Made by a program: the position numbers and the translations under genes | Assembly: GCF_000236805.1 (NCBI RefSeq) | Contig: NZ_AGFX01000030.1 | Location: 212,722-276,721, forward strand | DNA length: 64,000 bases | Direction of reading: 5' to 3' | DNA from: Paenibacillus peoriae KCTC 3763 | Lineage (GTDB): Bacteria > Bacillota > Bacilli > Paenibacillales > Paenibacillaceae | Shown: positions 20,667 through 30,176 of the stretch, one piece after another | How positions within the stretch are numbered: the stretch's first letter is position 1 | Layout: every line of letters starts with the position of its first letter | Notes under the pieces: model-generated | What the model was told of the DNA's origin: nothing | Database searches by the model: none | The model's input: the letters and a program-made list of their open reading frames with translations, nothing else

Positions 20667-22394
20667 ATGGACTTGACTATGATTTTGTTGTTGGTACAAA
20701 TGTTTTTCGGGATTGTCATCGGTCTGTATTTCTGGAATCTCCTACGGAGCCAGAAAACGAACCGTAGCGCGGTGGACCGGGAGTCCCGGAAGGAGCTGGA
20801 TAAGCTGCGCAAGCTGCGCTCCATTTCACTTACCAAGCCGTTGGCGGAACGTACTCGGCCAGCAACGTTACAGGATATCGTCGGACAGAAGGACGGACTG
20901 CGTGCGCTCAAGGCGGCCTTATGTAGTGCAAATCCACAGCATGTCATTATTTATGGCCCGCCGGGAGTGGGGAAGACGGCTGCTGCGCGTGTAGTGCTGG
21001 AAGAGGCGAAGAAAAATCTGTCCTCTCCATTCAAGGCTGATGCGAAATTCACGGAAATTGACGCCACGACGGCCCGTTTTGATGAGCGTGGCATTGCAGA
21101 CCCGTTAATTGGCTCGGTGCATGATCCCATTTATCAAGGGGCTGGAGCTATGGGGGTAGCGGGTATTCCGCAGCCTAAGCCTGGCGCTGTAACGAAGGCG
21201 CATGGTGGCATGCTGTTTATTGATGAAATCGGCGAATTGCACCCGACGCAGATGAATAAGCTGTTGAAAGTGCTGGAGGACCGCAAGGTATTTTTGGAGA
21301 GTGCGTATTACAACTCAGAAGACACGCATACTCCTGCCTACATCCACGATATTTTTCAAAATGGATTGCCAGCGGATTTTCGTATGGTAGGTGCGACGAC
21401 CCGTTCGCCGCATGAGCTGCCACCTGCCATTCGCTCCCGTTGTATGGAAATTTATTTCCGTGCCCTTCAGCCGCAGGAGATTGCTCGTATTGCTGAGGAT
21501 GCTGTCCACAAGCTGGGCTTTGGGCCTTGTCCCGAGGCGGTCGAGGTCGTACAGCGTTACGCTACGAATGGTCGGGAGGCAGTCAATATGATCCAGCTTG
21601 CTGCTGGTTTGGCGCTTACCGAGAAGCGGGAACGTCTCAATGCGTCTGATGTGGAATGGGTTGCGGGAAGCAGTCAAATTCAACCGCGTCCTGATCGAAA
21701 AGTACCGGGCTTGCCGCAAATCGGTTTTGTTAACGGATTAGCTGTATACGGCCCGAATATGGGGATGCTGCTGGAAATTGAGGTTACGGCGGTTCCGGTT
21801 CCTGAAGGAAAGGGAAGCTACAATATTACGGGAGTAGTTGATGAGGAGGAAATTGGAGGGGGCTCCCGTACACTGCGACGCAAGAGTATGGCTAAAGGTT
21901 CTGTGGAAAATGTACTGACCGTTTTGCGTACACTCGGATTGTCTCCGTCGAATTACGATCTGCATATCAATTTCCCTGGGGGCACGCCAGTAGACGGTCC
22001 GTCTGCAGGAATCGCAATGGCAACAGCTATTGCATCCGCCATGCGGGGAATTCCGGTGGATCACGAAATTGCGATGACTGGCGAGGTTAGCATCCACGGC
22101 CGTGTCAAACCAATTGGTGGCGTATTAGCCAAGGTTGAGGCAGCTTTTCAGGCAGGAGCCAAAAAGGTGATCATTCCGCAGGAAAACTGGCAAGCTCTTT
22201 TTGATAGTGTTGAGGGCTTACAGGTCATTCCCGTACAGTCGGTTACCGAAGTATTCCGTCATGTGTTTGGAGAAGAAATGACGTTGGAAGCACCTGTGCA
22301 TGCACCAATTGAGACTTTTCTCCCATCCCAATCTTCATTGTTACAGGCCGATGGAACGCATAATGGGGCGATATCTGATACAGGATCTTGCTAA
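20667..22394 (+). CDS. lonB: Lon-like ATP-dependent protease LonB
   Basis: LonB is a membrane-anchored Lon-type protease; in B. subtilis it acts in the forespore. The 575-residue protein starts with a single membrane segment (MILLLVQMFFGIVIGLYFW). An AAA+ domain follows, with Walker [10 protein letters not shown] and the sensor region VGATTRSPHELP. The C-terminal Lon protease domain has catalytic Ser in DGPSAGIAMA and Lys in GRVKPIGGVLAKVEAA. ATG 20667 was chosen because GGAGG at 20655-20659 precedes it. Upstream, GTTTA (20583-20587) and GGAAATACT (20602-20610) loosely resemble a SigF forespore promoter, but their spacing is short. It sits directly before lon, as in B. subtilis. Confidence 0.93.
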   Translation: MDLTMILLLVQMFFGIVIGLYFWNLLRSQKTNRSAVDRESRKELDKLRKLRSISLTKPLAERTRPATLQDIVGQKDGLRALKAALCSANPQHVIIYGPPGVGKTAAARVVLEEAKKNLSSPFKADAKFTEIDATTARFDERGIADPLIGSVHDPIYQGAGAMGVAGIPQPKPGAVTKAHGGMLFIDEIGELHPTQMNKLLKVLEDRKVFLESAYYNSEDTHTPAYIHDIFQNGLPADFRMVGATTRSPHELPPAIRSRCMEIYFRALQPQEIARIAEDAVHKLGFGPCPEAVEVVQRYATNGREAVNMIQLAAGLALTEKRERLNASDVEWVAGSSQIQPRPDRKVPGLPQIGFVNGLAVYGPNMGMLLEIEVTAVPVPEGKGSYNITGVVDEEEIGGGSRTLRRKSMAKGSVENVLTVLRTLGLSPSNYDLHINFPGGTPVDGPSAGIAMATAIASAMRGIPVDHEIAMTGEVSIHGRVKPIGGVLAKVEAAFQAGAKKVIIPQENWQALFDSVEGLQVIPVQSVTEVFRHVFGEEMTLEAPVHAPIETFLPSQSSLLQADGTHNGAISDTGSC

Positions 22395-22504
22395 AAAGTG
22401 ACCCTTTCATTGGTTTTTTTATTTAACATTTGATAAAATATGAAAGATAACAACGTGAGGATTGTAAAATCCGGAACCTGAGAATCACTGGAGGTGCGAA
22501 AGCG

Positions 22505-24841
22505 ATGGGACCCAACAAGACAAAAGGTCGTCGTTTTCCTTTGCTGCCTTTAAGAGGACTTCTGGTCTACCCGAGCATGGTTCTGCATCTCGATGTGGGC
22601 CGGGAAAAATCGGTCAAGGCTTTGGAAAAAGCGATGGTTGAAGACAATTTGATTCTCCTGTGTTCTCAATCTGAGGTAAATATTGAAGAACCCGCACAAG
22701 AGGATATTTTTCGAGTCGGCACGGTAGCCAAGGTGCGCCAGATGCTCAAGCTTCCTAATGGAACGATTCGGGTGCTGGTGGAAGGGCTGGAACGTGCCGA
22801 GATTATCCAATATACGGACAATGAAGAATATTACGAGGTACTGGCCAAGGAATTGCATGAGGCAGAAAACGTGCAGCCTGAGACGGATGCGCTGATGCGC
22901 ACTGTATTGACCCAGTTCGAGCATTATATCAACTTGTCCAAAAAGGTAACGCCCGAGACACTTGCCGCGGTATCCGATATTGAGGAGCCTGGACGGCTGG
23001 CAGACGTGATCACAAGCCATCTGACGCTCAAGATTAAGGAAAAGCAGGATATTCTGGAGACGATCGACGTAACTCAGCGTCTGGAGAAGCTTCTGGATAT
23101 TTTGAACAACGAGCGCGAAGTTCTGGAGCTGGAACGTAAAATCAGCCAGCGAGTGAAAAAGCAAATGGAAAAGACGCAGAAGGAATATTATCTGCGTGAA
23201 CAAATGAAGGCGATTCAGAAGGAGCTTGGCGAGAAGGAAGGTCGTGCAGGAGAAGTTGAAGAGCTGCGCAACCAGTTGAGTGAGCTGGAGCTGCCTGTTC
23301 CGGTAAAAGAGAAGGTCGAAAAGGAAATCGACCGTCTGGAAAAAATGCCTGCAAGCTCCGCCGAGGGTGGCGTCATCCGCAATTACGTCGATTGGCTGTT
23401 AAGCTTGCCATGGAATACGTTCACCGATGATGACCTGGATATTGCCAAAGCCGAAGAGGTGCTGAATGATGACCACTACGGACTGGATAAACCGAAGGAG
23501 CGGGTACTGGAGTACTTGGCTGTACGCAAGCTGGTGAAGACCATTAAGGGACCGATTCTGTGTCTCGTAGGTCCGCCAGGGGTCGGCAAGACCTCGCTGG
23601 CTCGTTCGATTGCCAAATCCATGGGCCGGGAATTTGTCCGCATCTCCCTCGGTGGTGTGCGGGATGAAGCAGAAATCCGTGGCCATCGCCGGACTTATGT
23701 TGGTGCGATGCCGGGGCGTATCATTCAGGGAATGAAGACGGCAGGCACGTCTAATCCGGTCTTTTTGCTGGATGAGATTGATAAAATGGCTTCCGATTTT
23801 CGGGGAGACCCATCAGCAGCATTGCTGGAGGTGCTTGATCCTGAACAAAACAATACGTTCAGCGACCATTTTGTCGAGCTGCCATTTGATCTATCCAATG
23901 TAATGTTTGTGACGACAGCAAATGCTGCACACAATATACCGCGCCCACTCATGGATCGTATGGAGACACTTTATATTCCTGGCTATACCGAACTGGAGAA
24001 GCTGGAGATTGCCAATCGTTATCTACTGCCCAAGCAGAAGAGAGAGCATGGTCTGGAAGAGGAGCAGTTGGTTATCGGCGAGGATACGCTGATGCGTGTC
24101 ATTCGCGAATATACCCGTGAATCGGGCGTGCGGAATCTCGAACAGCAATTGGCCTCCCTATGCCGTAAGGCTGCGAAGTCAGTTGTATCCGGTGGGGAAG
24201 GATCGATTCAAGTCACACCGGATAATCTGAAAGATTATTTGGGCATCGCCAAATTCCGGTACGGTGTAGCGGAACTGGAGGATCAGATCGGTATGGTTAC
24301 AGGCCTGGCATGGACAGAGGTCGGTGGTGAAACGCTGATGATTGAAGTGACTGTCGTACCTGGTGCCGGTAAACTGATTCTTACGGGTAAGCTTGGAGAC
24401 GTGATGAAGGAATCCGCACAGGCGGCATTCAGCTATACTCGTTCCAAAGCGACCGAGTTGGGCATTGAACCGGATTTTTATGAAAAAAATGATATTCACA
24501 TCCATATTCCTGAGGGAGCCATTCCGAAGGATGGACCTTCTGCTGGAATCACCATTGCTACGGCATTGATTTCGGCATTGACCAACCGTCATGTATCGAA
24601 GGATGTGGCTATGACGGGCGAAATTACCCTGCGCGGTCGCGTGCTGCCGATTGGTGGTTTGAAAGAGAAGTCGCTGGCAGCTCATCGGGCAGGCTACAAA
24701 AAAATTCTGCTTCCAAAAGATAATGAACGGGATTTGAAGGATATTCCCGACAGTATCCGGCAGGATGTTGAATTCGTTCCCGTTGCCCATATGGATCAGG
24801 TGCTGAAGCATGCTTTGGTTGAGCAGGCAAGGGTACATTAG
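22505..24841 (+). CDS. lon: ATP-dependent protease Lon
   Basis: The soluble, hexameric Lon protease degrades misfolded and some regulatory proteins. The 778-residue protein has an N-terminal substrate-binding domain (about 10-200) and a coiled-coil. The AAA+ module has Walker [13 protein letters not shown] and Walker [10 protein letters not shown]. The protease domain has catalytic Ser in KDGPSAGIT and Lys in [19 protein letters not shown] precedes the ATG. It is 111 bases after lonB and 18 bases before ysxC, which is probably co-transcribed. Confidence 0.97.
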   Translation: MGPNKTKGRRFPLLPLRGLLVYPSMVLHLDVGREKSVKALEKAMVEDNLILLCSQSEVNIEEPAQEDIFRVGTVAKVRQMLKLPNGTIRVLVEGLERAEIIQYTDNEEYYEVLAKELHEAENVQPETDALMRTVLTQFEHYINLSKKVTPETLAAVSDIEEPGRLADVITSHLTLKIKEKQDILETIDVTQRLEKLLDILNNEREVLELERKISQRVKKQMEKTQKEYYLREQMKAIQKELGEKEGRAGEVEELRNQLSELELPVPVKEKVEKEIDRLEKMPASSAEGGVIRNYVDWLLSLPWNTFTDDDLDIAKAEEVLNDDHYGLDKPKERVLEYLAVRKLVKTIKGPILCLVGPPGVGKTSLARSIAKSMGREFVRISLGGVRDEAEIRGHRRTYVGAMPGRIIQGMKTAGTSNPVFLLDEIDKMASDFRGDPSAALLEVLDPEQNNTFSDHFVELPFDLSNVMFVTTANAAHNIPRPLMDRMETLYIPGYTELEKLEIANRYLLPKQKREHGLEEEQLVIGEDTLMRVIREYTRESGVRNLEQQLASLCRKAAKSVVSGGEGSIQVTPDNLKDYLGIAKFRYGVAELEDQIGMVTGLAWTEVGGETLMIEVTVVPGAGKLILTGKLGDVMKESAQAAFSYTRSKATELGIEPDFYEKNDIHIHIPEGAIPKDGPSAGITIATALISALTNRHVSKDVAMTGEITLRGRVLPIGGLKEKSLAAHRAGYKKILLPKDNERDLKDIPDSIRQDVEFVPVAHMDQVLKHALVEQARVH

Positions 24842-24859
24842 AGAGGAATTAAGGACACA

Positions 24860-25471
24860 ATGAAAGTAACAAAAGCAGAATTTATTATTAGTGCGGTTGG
24901 TCCCAATCAGTTTCCTGTAGACGCTTTGCCAGAGATTGCTCTGGCAGGGCGCTCTAATGTCGGGAAGTCTTCATTGATTAACCGCATGATTAGCCGCAAA
25001 AATTTGGCGCGCACCAGTTCTACGCCAGGGAAAACCCAACAGCTTAATTATTACCGGATTAATGATGATCTCTATTTTGTCGATTTTCCCGGCTACGGCT
25101 ACGCTAAAGTATCCAAGACGTCCCGCAAAGCCTGGGGGCAGATGATCGAGTCTTATTTGCTGGAGCGGGAGCAACTCAAGCTGGTGCTGCAAATGGTTGA
25201 TTTGCGCCATCCGCCGTCCAAGGATGATATCATGATGTATGATTGGCTGCGTCATAACGGGCTTCCCGTATGTGTTGTAGGTACAAAGGCAGATAAAATC
25301 CCCAAAACACGACGGGAAAAGCATTATAAAGTCATTAAGCAGGAACTTGGAATACTTCCCGGTGGATTGTTTATCCCCTTTTCATCTGAAGAAGGCATGG
25401 GCAAGGAAGAACTGTGGTCTGTCATCTCCAGCTATATAGAGAATGACGACGAAGGACAGACGGAATTGTAA
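24860..25471 (+). CDS. ysxC: Ribosome biogenesis GTP-binding protein YsxC/EngB
   Basis: This essential TRAFAC GTPase is needed for maturation of the 50S ribosomal subunit. The 203-residue protein has all G motifs: G1 GRSNVGKSS near residue 30, G2/G3 with SSTPGKT and [13 protein letters not shown]4 TKAD and G5 PFSSEEG. It follows lon by 18 bases, the same linkage as in B. subtilis. A terminator follows. Confidence 0.96.
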   Translation: MKVTKAEFIISAVGPNQFPVDALPEIALAGRSNVGKSSLINRMISRKNLARTSSTPGKTQQLNYYRINDDLYFVDFPGYGYAKVSKTSRKAWGQMIESYLLEREQLKLVLQMVDLRHPPSKDDIMMYDWLRHNGLPVCVVGTKADKIPKTRREKHYKVIKQELGILPGGLFIPFSSEEGMGKEELWSVISSYIENDDEGQTEL

Positions 25472-25475
25472 ATGC

Positions 25476-25500
25476 AGGGCGCCCTTGGGGCGTCCTTTTT
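25476..25500 (+). terminator. lon-ysxC terminator
   Basis: AGGGCGCCC (25476-25484) pairs with GGGCGTCCT (25488-25496) around a tiny loop and is followed by T. The next 275 bases hold no gene; TATAAT at 25720-25725 may be a -10 box for the following gene, but no good -35 box is visible. Confidence 0.8.
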
Positions 25501-25775
25501 CATGGTGTATGGATTTCAGATTGATGTAGATTTCAGAATATTTAAAACTCATTAAGCTGGTAGGAATAATACTTATATCTAAGAAATCACGCGGATTTCC
25601 TGCAGAAAAGTGAGCATATGGGGGATAATGCTACCTCAATGAAGATATTTTCCGTTTAATTCTCATGAATGACCGATTTTTGTGAACTGATCTGAAAGAA
25701 AAGCGCTGTGGGTCTGATGTATAATAAATTGTAAAGCTCGAACTATAGGTTCAGGAAAGAATTGAGGAGATTGGT

Positions 25776-26363
25776 ATGGCTCAGCGGTTAGCCACAGAGT
25801 ATGTAAAAACCACTTTGACCTTGTCAGAAACTCAAATGGATGAATTTTTGCAGGCAGTGGATGATCCCCAAGTGCATTACCGAATTAAAGTGCTGGATAA
25901 CGGGGGACAGGAAATCGTTCTGGAGCATACTGCGGGTGAGGAAGTTCATTTGTTTTTTGAAGCCAAAGAGGAAGAATATGTCTGTGAATTGACTTGCCGC
26001 TTAATTCATCCGCAACTAACCTTGTTTATACGCAAACTTTTTGTTCGCTTTAAGGGTGAGGGCATTGTTTACCGGATGTATCAAGGATTCACGATGGTGT
26101 ATTTTTATAACAAAGGCACTGTTCGCAAAATTATGGAGAAGAATGCCGAAGGCTCCAGGCTGGTATTTGAATATAAAAACACAGTACAGGAACTACAACA
26201 GCTTTATCAGCATCAAAACGTGGAAAATGAAATATCAGCCGTGTATAATCTCATTAATTCGTTGCTGGATCAACGGAATCTGGCTCATACATTCTCGGAG
26301 CTTGAACAGATTGATCAAAAGCTTCGAATGAGCTGCTCCAGATTGTTTGCACTGGAAGCTTAA
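25776..26363 (+). CDS. Conserved-looking protein of unknown function
   Basis: I do not recognise this 195-residue protein. It has a clear GAGGAG site 7 bases before the ATG, normal codon use and its own terminator, so it is very likely real. The first 130 residues look like an antiparallel beta-rich fold (alternating segments such as HYRIKVLDNGGQEIVLEHT, EYVCELTCRLI and MVYFYNKGTVRKIM). The last 60 residues are helical, with ENEISAVYNLINSLLDQRNL. There is no signal peptide or membrane segment. It sits alone between ysxC and speD, and nothing in context points to a role. Confidence 0.7.
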   Translation: MAQRLATEYVKTTLTLSETQMDEFLQAVDDPQVHYRIKVLDNGGQEIVLEHTAGEEVHLFFEAKEEEYVCELTCRLIHPQLTLFIRKLFVRFKGEGIVYRMYQGFTMVYFYNKGTVRKIMEKNAEGSRLVFEYKNTVQELQQLYQHQNVENEISAVYNLINSLLDQRNLAHTFSELEQIDQKLRMSCSRLFALEA

Positions 26364-26404
26364 ATTTGGGCTTTGGCATGCTGAAATGAATCGTTATGCA
26401 GAGC

Positions 26405-26436
26405 AGTCTCTTTCGCTACTGGAAGGGGCTTTTTTA
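26405..26436 (+). terminator. Terminator after the 195-residue unknown gene
   Basis: AGTCTCTTTC (26405-26414) pairs, with three G-U pairs, with GGAAGGGGCT (26421-26430), followed by a T-run. Confidence 0.75.
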
Positions 26437-26450
26437 TTCCAAAAAAATGA

Positions 26451-26479
26451 TTGCATTTGCTGTACATTGATGTTATTTT
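26451..26479 (+). promoter_or_regulatory. Possible speD promoter
   Basis: TTGCAT (26451-26456) and TATTTT (26474-26479) are 17 bases apart. The -10 box is weak. If used, the transcript would begin near 26486, just before the structured leader. Confidence 0.35.
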
Positions 26480-26500
26480 TAATCTCGTTGAAAATGAATA

Positions 26501-26618
26501 TAGGAACCAGGATTCACTCAGGACATTGAATGTTGCGAGAGGTTATCCCTCGGGAAGTGAATGACGTAGGTCCTAGCGGATGAAATTTTTTTCAAACATT
26601 TTATTCCTAGGAAGGGGG
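26501..26618 (+). promoter_or_regulatory. Candidate structured 5' leader (riboswitch-like) of speD
   Basis: A bulged outer helix P1 (26501-26508 with 26569-26575) and an inner helix P2 (26512-26518 with 26556-26562, 7 perfect pairs) enclose two hairpins. These are ACAT/ATGT (26523-26533) and CGAGAGG/CCCTCG (26536-26552, one bulged A). The sequence TCCTAG at 26571-26576, part of P1, can instead pair with CTAGGA at 26607-26612, which touches the Shine-Dalgarno GAAGGGGG (26611-26618). The two pairings exclude each other. Folding was done by eye; I know no described RNA class that matches. Confidence 0.4.
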
Positions 26619-26627
26619 AACCGAAAG

Positions 26628-27032
26628 ATGGAATTGGAGTACTCAACTTTCGGAAGACACGTTGCCGTAGATACTTGGGGTGTTGAGTTTGAATTGCTGA
26701 ATAATGCGCAGTTTCTGGAGACTCAATTGGTTGAGGCTGCTGAAGCTTGCGGAGCAACGGTGATGTCCGTTCAATCCAAGCAATTTGAACCACAGGGAGC
26801 TACTGTGCTTGTAATGTTGTCGGAGAGTCATCTCTCTATTCATACGTATCCTGAGAGAGGATTTGCCGCTATTGATTGTTACACCTGCGGTGAGACTGTT
26901 GATCCGCAGCTGGCTATCGATTACCTGGTATCCGTCCTAAAACCGGAAAAAACATATGCGAAGAAGCTGATTCGCGGCTTGGGAGAGCTTCAGGTGGAAT
27001 CACCGGAGAGCAAGTGCGCTGAATTGGTGTAA
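26628..27032 (+). CDS. speD: S-adenosylmethionine decarboxylase proenzyme
   Basis: SpeD makes decarboxylated SAM, the aminopropyl donor for spermidine synthesis. The 134-residue proenzyme cleaves itself between Glu66 and Ser67 (LSESHLSIHTYPE), turning Ser67 into the pyruvoyl cofactor. His72 and Cys87 keep the same spacing as the catalytic residues of the B. subtilis enzyme. ATG 26628 was chosen over ATG 26580 because GAAGGGGG at 26611-26618 lies 9 bases upstream of it and because family similarity begins there. No speE neighbour is present, so it is expressed alone. Confidence 0.94.
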   Translation: MELEYSTFGRHVAVDTWGVEFELLNNAQFLETQLVEAAEACGATVMSVQSKQFEPQGATVLVMLSESHLSIHTYPERGFAAIDCYTCGETVDPQLAIDYLVSVLKPEKTYAKKLIRGLGELQVESPESKCAELV

Positions 27033-27069
27033 TTTGTTTCTTATGGAGCCATTCGCGTGGTCCTATATC

Positions 27070-27099
27070 ATAACCATGGAATTTTCCATGGTTATTTGT
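27070..27099 (+). terminator. speD terminator
   Basis: ATAACCATGGA (27070-27080) pairs perfectly with TCCATGGTTAT (27085-27095) around a four-base loop, then TTGTC. Confidence 0.7.
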
Positions 27100-27212
27100 C
27101 TTAAAAGTAGTCTACACTAAATTAAATGATACAGAGCGTGGCGGATGTTCAGGTAATCCATCTAATTTTCATAAACAATTCATAAAACAGCCCGAGGAGA
27201 ATCGGACTTCTG

Positions 27213-27221
27213 TGATATAAT
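27213..27221 (+). promoter_or_regulatory. Extended -10 promoter of the hem operon
   Basis: TGATATAAT is a perfect extended -10 element 60 bases before hemA. No convincing -35 box is present, which is common for extended -10 promoters. Confidence 0.55.
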
Positions 27222-27280
27222 TAACATAGTTTATGATAACAGTGGTTATTCTTATTACAGTTTAGGCAGGTGAATTTGCA

Positions 27281-28675
27281 ATGCACATCGTCGTTGTTGG
27301 GTTGAATTATCGTACGGCGCCTGTGGAAGTCAGAGAGCGTTTTACATTTGCAGAACAAGATTTGCCAAAAGCGCTGGAGCAACTCAAACTTACTAAAAGT
27401 GTGTTGGAGGGCGTAGTTGTCGCAACCTGCAATCGAACTGAGATATATGTCGTGGTGGACCGCCTACACATGTGCGGTTATTTTATACGCAGTTTTATGG
27501 AGCAATGGTTCGGCATTCCGCGTGATCAATTTACACAGCATTTATATATATATGAGGATGAGCAGGCGATCCGGCATTTGTTCCGGGTGACTTGTGGTCT
27601 GGATTCGATGGTCATTGGGGAAACTCAAATTTTGGGACAAGTGAAGAATGCTTTTCTTCAGGCGCAATCCCAGAAAATTACGGCCACGTGGTTTAATATG
27701 TTGTTTAAGCAAGCCGTCACATTGGGCAAGCGTGCCCACTCGGAGACATCCATTGGAGAAAGCGCCGTATCTGTCAGCTATGCAGCAGTTGAGCTGGGCA
27801 AGCGAATTTTTGGCATGTTTACCGATAAGAAAGTGCTGATTCTCGGTGCAGGTAAAATGAGCGAGCTTACCGTTAAGCATTTGTACAGTGGCGGAGCAGC
27901 CGAGGTTATTGTGGCGAACCGGACTTTGTCCCGTGCGGAGGACCTGGCCTCCAAGTTTCACGGAACGCCGGTTACGATGGGGGAAGGCATTGAACGGTTG
28001 GCCGATGTGGACATAGTTATCAGCTCGACTGGTGCGCAAGGATATATACTCGATCGGGATCGGGTTGAAGCCAGTATGAAAAGACGTCAGTCCCGCCCTT
28101 TGTTTATGATCGATATCGCGGTTCCGCGTGATCTGGACCCAGCTATTGGGGAATTGTCGAACGTTTTTCTATACGATATTGATGATTTGGAAGGTATCGT
28201 GGAGAGCAATCTGGAAATGCGTCGTACCGAGGCCGCCAAAATCGAGCATATGATCGAAGGCGAGCTTATCGAATTTTATCAATGGTTGAAAACGATGGGA
28301 GTGCGTCCGGTGATTCGTGCTTTACAGGAAAAAGCGGAATCCGTACACCAGGATACATTAGAAAGCTTGTTCAACAAGCTTCCGGAGCTGGATGAACGGC
28401 AGCGCAAAGTGATTAGCCGCTTGACGAAGAGCATGCTGAACCAGATGATGCATGATCCTATCAATCGGGTGAAGGAATTGGCAGTCCAAAAGCAGGGCAA
28501 TGAGGCCTTAGAGTTGTTTAGCCACATTTTTGCTCTGGAGGATCGTTTGGAGGACGCCGCTCAGAAAGTAGATAAAAGCGATGCATCCGCGTTAATGAAA
28601 CCGGAGGCCGGTGTTCATGAAAAATCCGGTCAGGTCCAAGCCTCGCCAGCGTCGTTAGCGCCGGCTGGCCTGTAA
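27281..28675 (+). CDS. hemA: Glutamyl-tRNA reductase
   Basis: HemA reduces glutamyl-tRNA to glutamate-1-semialdehyde, the first committed step of C5 tetrapyrrole synthesis. The 464-residue protein has the catalytic Cys50 in VATCNRTE and the signature SMVIGETQILGQVK. A Rossmann NADPH domain follows (VLILGAGKMSEL), then the C-terminal dimerisation helix region. The Ala/Pro-rich tail after about residue 430 is longer than in many homologues. It is the first gene of the hem operon; hemX follows after 16 bases. Confidence 0.97.
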   Translation: MHIVVVGLNYRTAPVEVRERFTFAEQDLPKALEQLKLTKSVLEGVVVATCNRTEIYVVVDRLHMCGYFIRSFMEQWFGIPRDQFTQHLYIYEDEQAIRHLFRVTCGLDSMVIGETQILGQVKNAFLQAQSQKITATWFNMLFKQAVTLGKRAHSETSIGESAVSVSYAAVELGKRIFGMFTDKKVLILGAGKMSELTVKHLYSGGAAEVIVANRTLSRAEDLASKFHGTPVTMGEGIERLADVDIVISSTGAQGYILDRDRVEASMKRRQSRPLFMIDIAVPRDLDPAIGELSNVFLYDIDDLEGIVESNLEMRRTEAAKIEHMIEGELIEFYQWLKTMGVRPVIRALQEKAESVHQDTLESLFNKLPELDERQRKVISRLTKSMLNQMMHDPINRVKELAVQKQGNEALELFSHIFALEDRLEDAAQKVDKSDASALMKPEAGVHEKSGQVQASPASLAPAGL

Positions 28676-28691
28676 AGGTAGGTGTACAGAC

Positions 28692-29519
28692 GTGGCTTTA
28701 GGCATGCTTATATATGATTCAATGATTTATGTTTTTGCCCTGAGCCTTCTGTTTGTATTCTCGGATGGGATTCGACGCAATGCGAATGCCAAACGGACAG
28801 GTACAGGGCTTCTTGTTGTCGTTCTTTTGCTCCAGCTCGTATATATGGGGATAAGAACCTGGAACGAGGGGCACCTTCCTATTTTTGTGAGCTACGATTT
28901 TTTATTTCTATTCTCATTTATTTTAGTACTGATTTCTTTGATTTTGTCACGCTACCAGCATTCTGAATTTGCGGTATTACTGCTTAATATTATTAGCTTC
29001 GCGGTGCTTGTGCTCAATAAAATATGGATGGAGCCTACCGACAACCCACTTGCAAATTGGCATACTGTGCATGGGTTGCTTCTTATTCATATTGCGTTGG
29101 CTAATCTCGGCTTTGTAGCGATGACGGTAGCGGCTGTATTTTCGGGCTTATATCTGTTTTTGCATCGTAAATTGAAAGTAAAGAAATGGAATGACACGAT
29201 CAGGCGTCTGCCAAGTCTCGAAATGATGGATCGGTATACGCATAAGGCCCTGTTGATTGGCACTCCTTTACTCGGAGTTTCCATTGTCGTTGCAGTCATT
29301 TCTATTATTGCCGAGGAGCGCTGGCGTCTTTTGCTGGATAGCAAAGTGCTGATGACAGCGATATCCTTGTGCGTGTATATTGTATTGTTAGTGAGTAAAA
29401 GATGGAATCAGCGTTCAGGACTCGTGATGGCAAAGTGGGCATTAGTGGGCTACACGCTATTAATTCTTAACTTTTTGCTGAACTCCTGGTCTGTATTCCA
29501 TCAGTGGACGGGAGAGTGA
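28692..29519 (+). CDS. hemX: HemX, CcsA-family membrane protein
   Basis: A 275-residue protein with about eight membrane helices, resembling the CcsA/CcmC heme-handling family. In B. subtilis HemX sits in the same place and lowers the level of HemA. Typical features are the aromatic-rich segments NLGFVAMTVAAVFSGLYLFLHRKLK and LNFLLNSWSVFHQW. It starts with GTG, set by AAGGTAGG upstream. The stop overlaps the next gene's start by four bases (GTGA). Confidence 0.9.
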   Translation: MALGMLIYDSMIYVFALSLLFVFSDGIRRNANAKRTGTGLLVVVLLLQLVYMGIRTWNEGHLPIFVSYDFLFLFSFILVLISLILSRYQHSEFAVLLLNIISFAVLVLNKIWMEPTDNPLANWHTVHGLLLIHIALANLGFVAMTVAAVFSGLYLFLHRKLKVKKWNDTIRRLPSLEMMDRYTHKALLIGTPLLGVSIVVAVISIIAEERWRLLLDSKVLMTAISLCVYIVLLVSKRWNQRSGLVMAKWALVGYTLLILNFLLNSWSVFHQWTGE

Positions 29520-30175
29520 ATGAGCGTTTGCAGCATTTTGTCCCGATTTCGTTGAATTGTAAGAATAAGATTTGTTGTGTTGTAGGCGGCGGTAGTATAG
29601 CGGAACGCAAGGTAAAGGGGCTGATAGGAAGCGGGGCATGCATTACCGTCATCAGCCCGAATATAACGCCGGATCTACAGCTTCTGGCCAATCACAAGCA
29701 GCTCCACTGGGTAAATCGCGTATATCGCGAGGGCGATCTCCAGGGGGCCTTTCTTGTATATGCGACAACGAATCAGAGAGAAGTGAATAATGCAGTTGCG
29801 CATGAGGCCAGACAAAGAGGTATACTGGTAAATGTGACAGACCGATCGGAAGAGGCTGACTTTATAACGCCGGGCATCCTTCGGCGGGGGAAGCTGACGA
29901 TCAGTGTTTCCACTGCAGGGGCAGGCCCGGCTGTAACCGCCGATATTACATCAGCTTTAGAAGCATTATTCGGCAGCGAATATGAGCCATATCTGGATTT
30001 TATGTACGAAATGCGACAGATTATCAAACGTACTGTACGTTCTTCTCGGCAAAGGGCCAAGCTTCTGAGGCGTTTGGCGAGCAGCGGGGTATTGGATCAA
30101 ATACGACGTCATGAATTTGTCGCTTGGACCGAACAAGAGATAGACCTATGGATTGCGCAAAATCAGGAGGAATAA
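29516..30175 (+). CDS. Precorrin-2 dehydrogenase / sirohydrochlorin ferrochelatase (Met8-like)
   Basis: This enzyme oxidises precorrin-2 with NAD to sirohydrochlorin, and some members also insert iron to make siroheme. The 219-residue protein has an N-terminal Rossmann fold ([17 protein letters not shown]), the family segment [12 protein letters not shown], and the C-terminal helical domain starting [20 protein letters not shown]. The start is uncertain: GTG 29516 forms a four-base overlap with the hemX stop, while TTG 29528 has better spacing from GGGAGAG. It works downstream of the CobA half of the fused protein two genes on. Confidence 0.88.
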   Translation: MNERLQHFVPISLNCKNKICCVVGGGSIAERKVKGLIGSGACITVISPNITPDLQLLANHKQLHWVNRVYREGDLQGAFLVYATTNQREVNNAVAHEARQRGILVNVTDRSEEADFITPGILRRGKLTISVSTAGAGPAVTADITSALEALFGSEYEPYLDFMYEMRQIIKRTVRSSRQRAKLLRRLASSGVLDQIRRHEFVAWTEQEIDLWIAQNQEE

Positions 30176-30176
30176 C

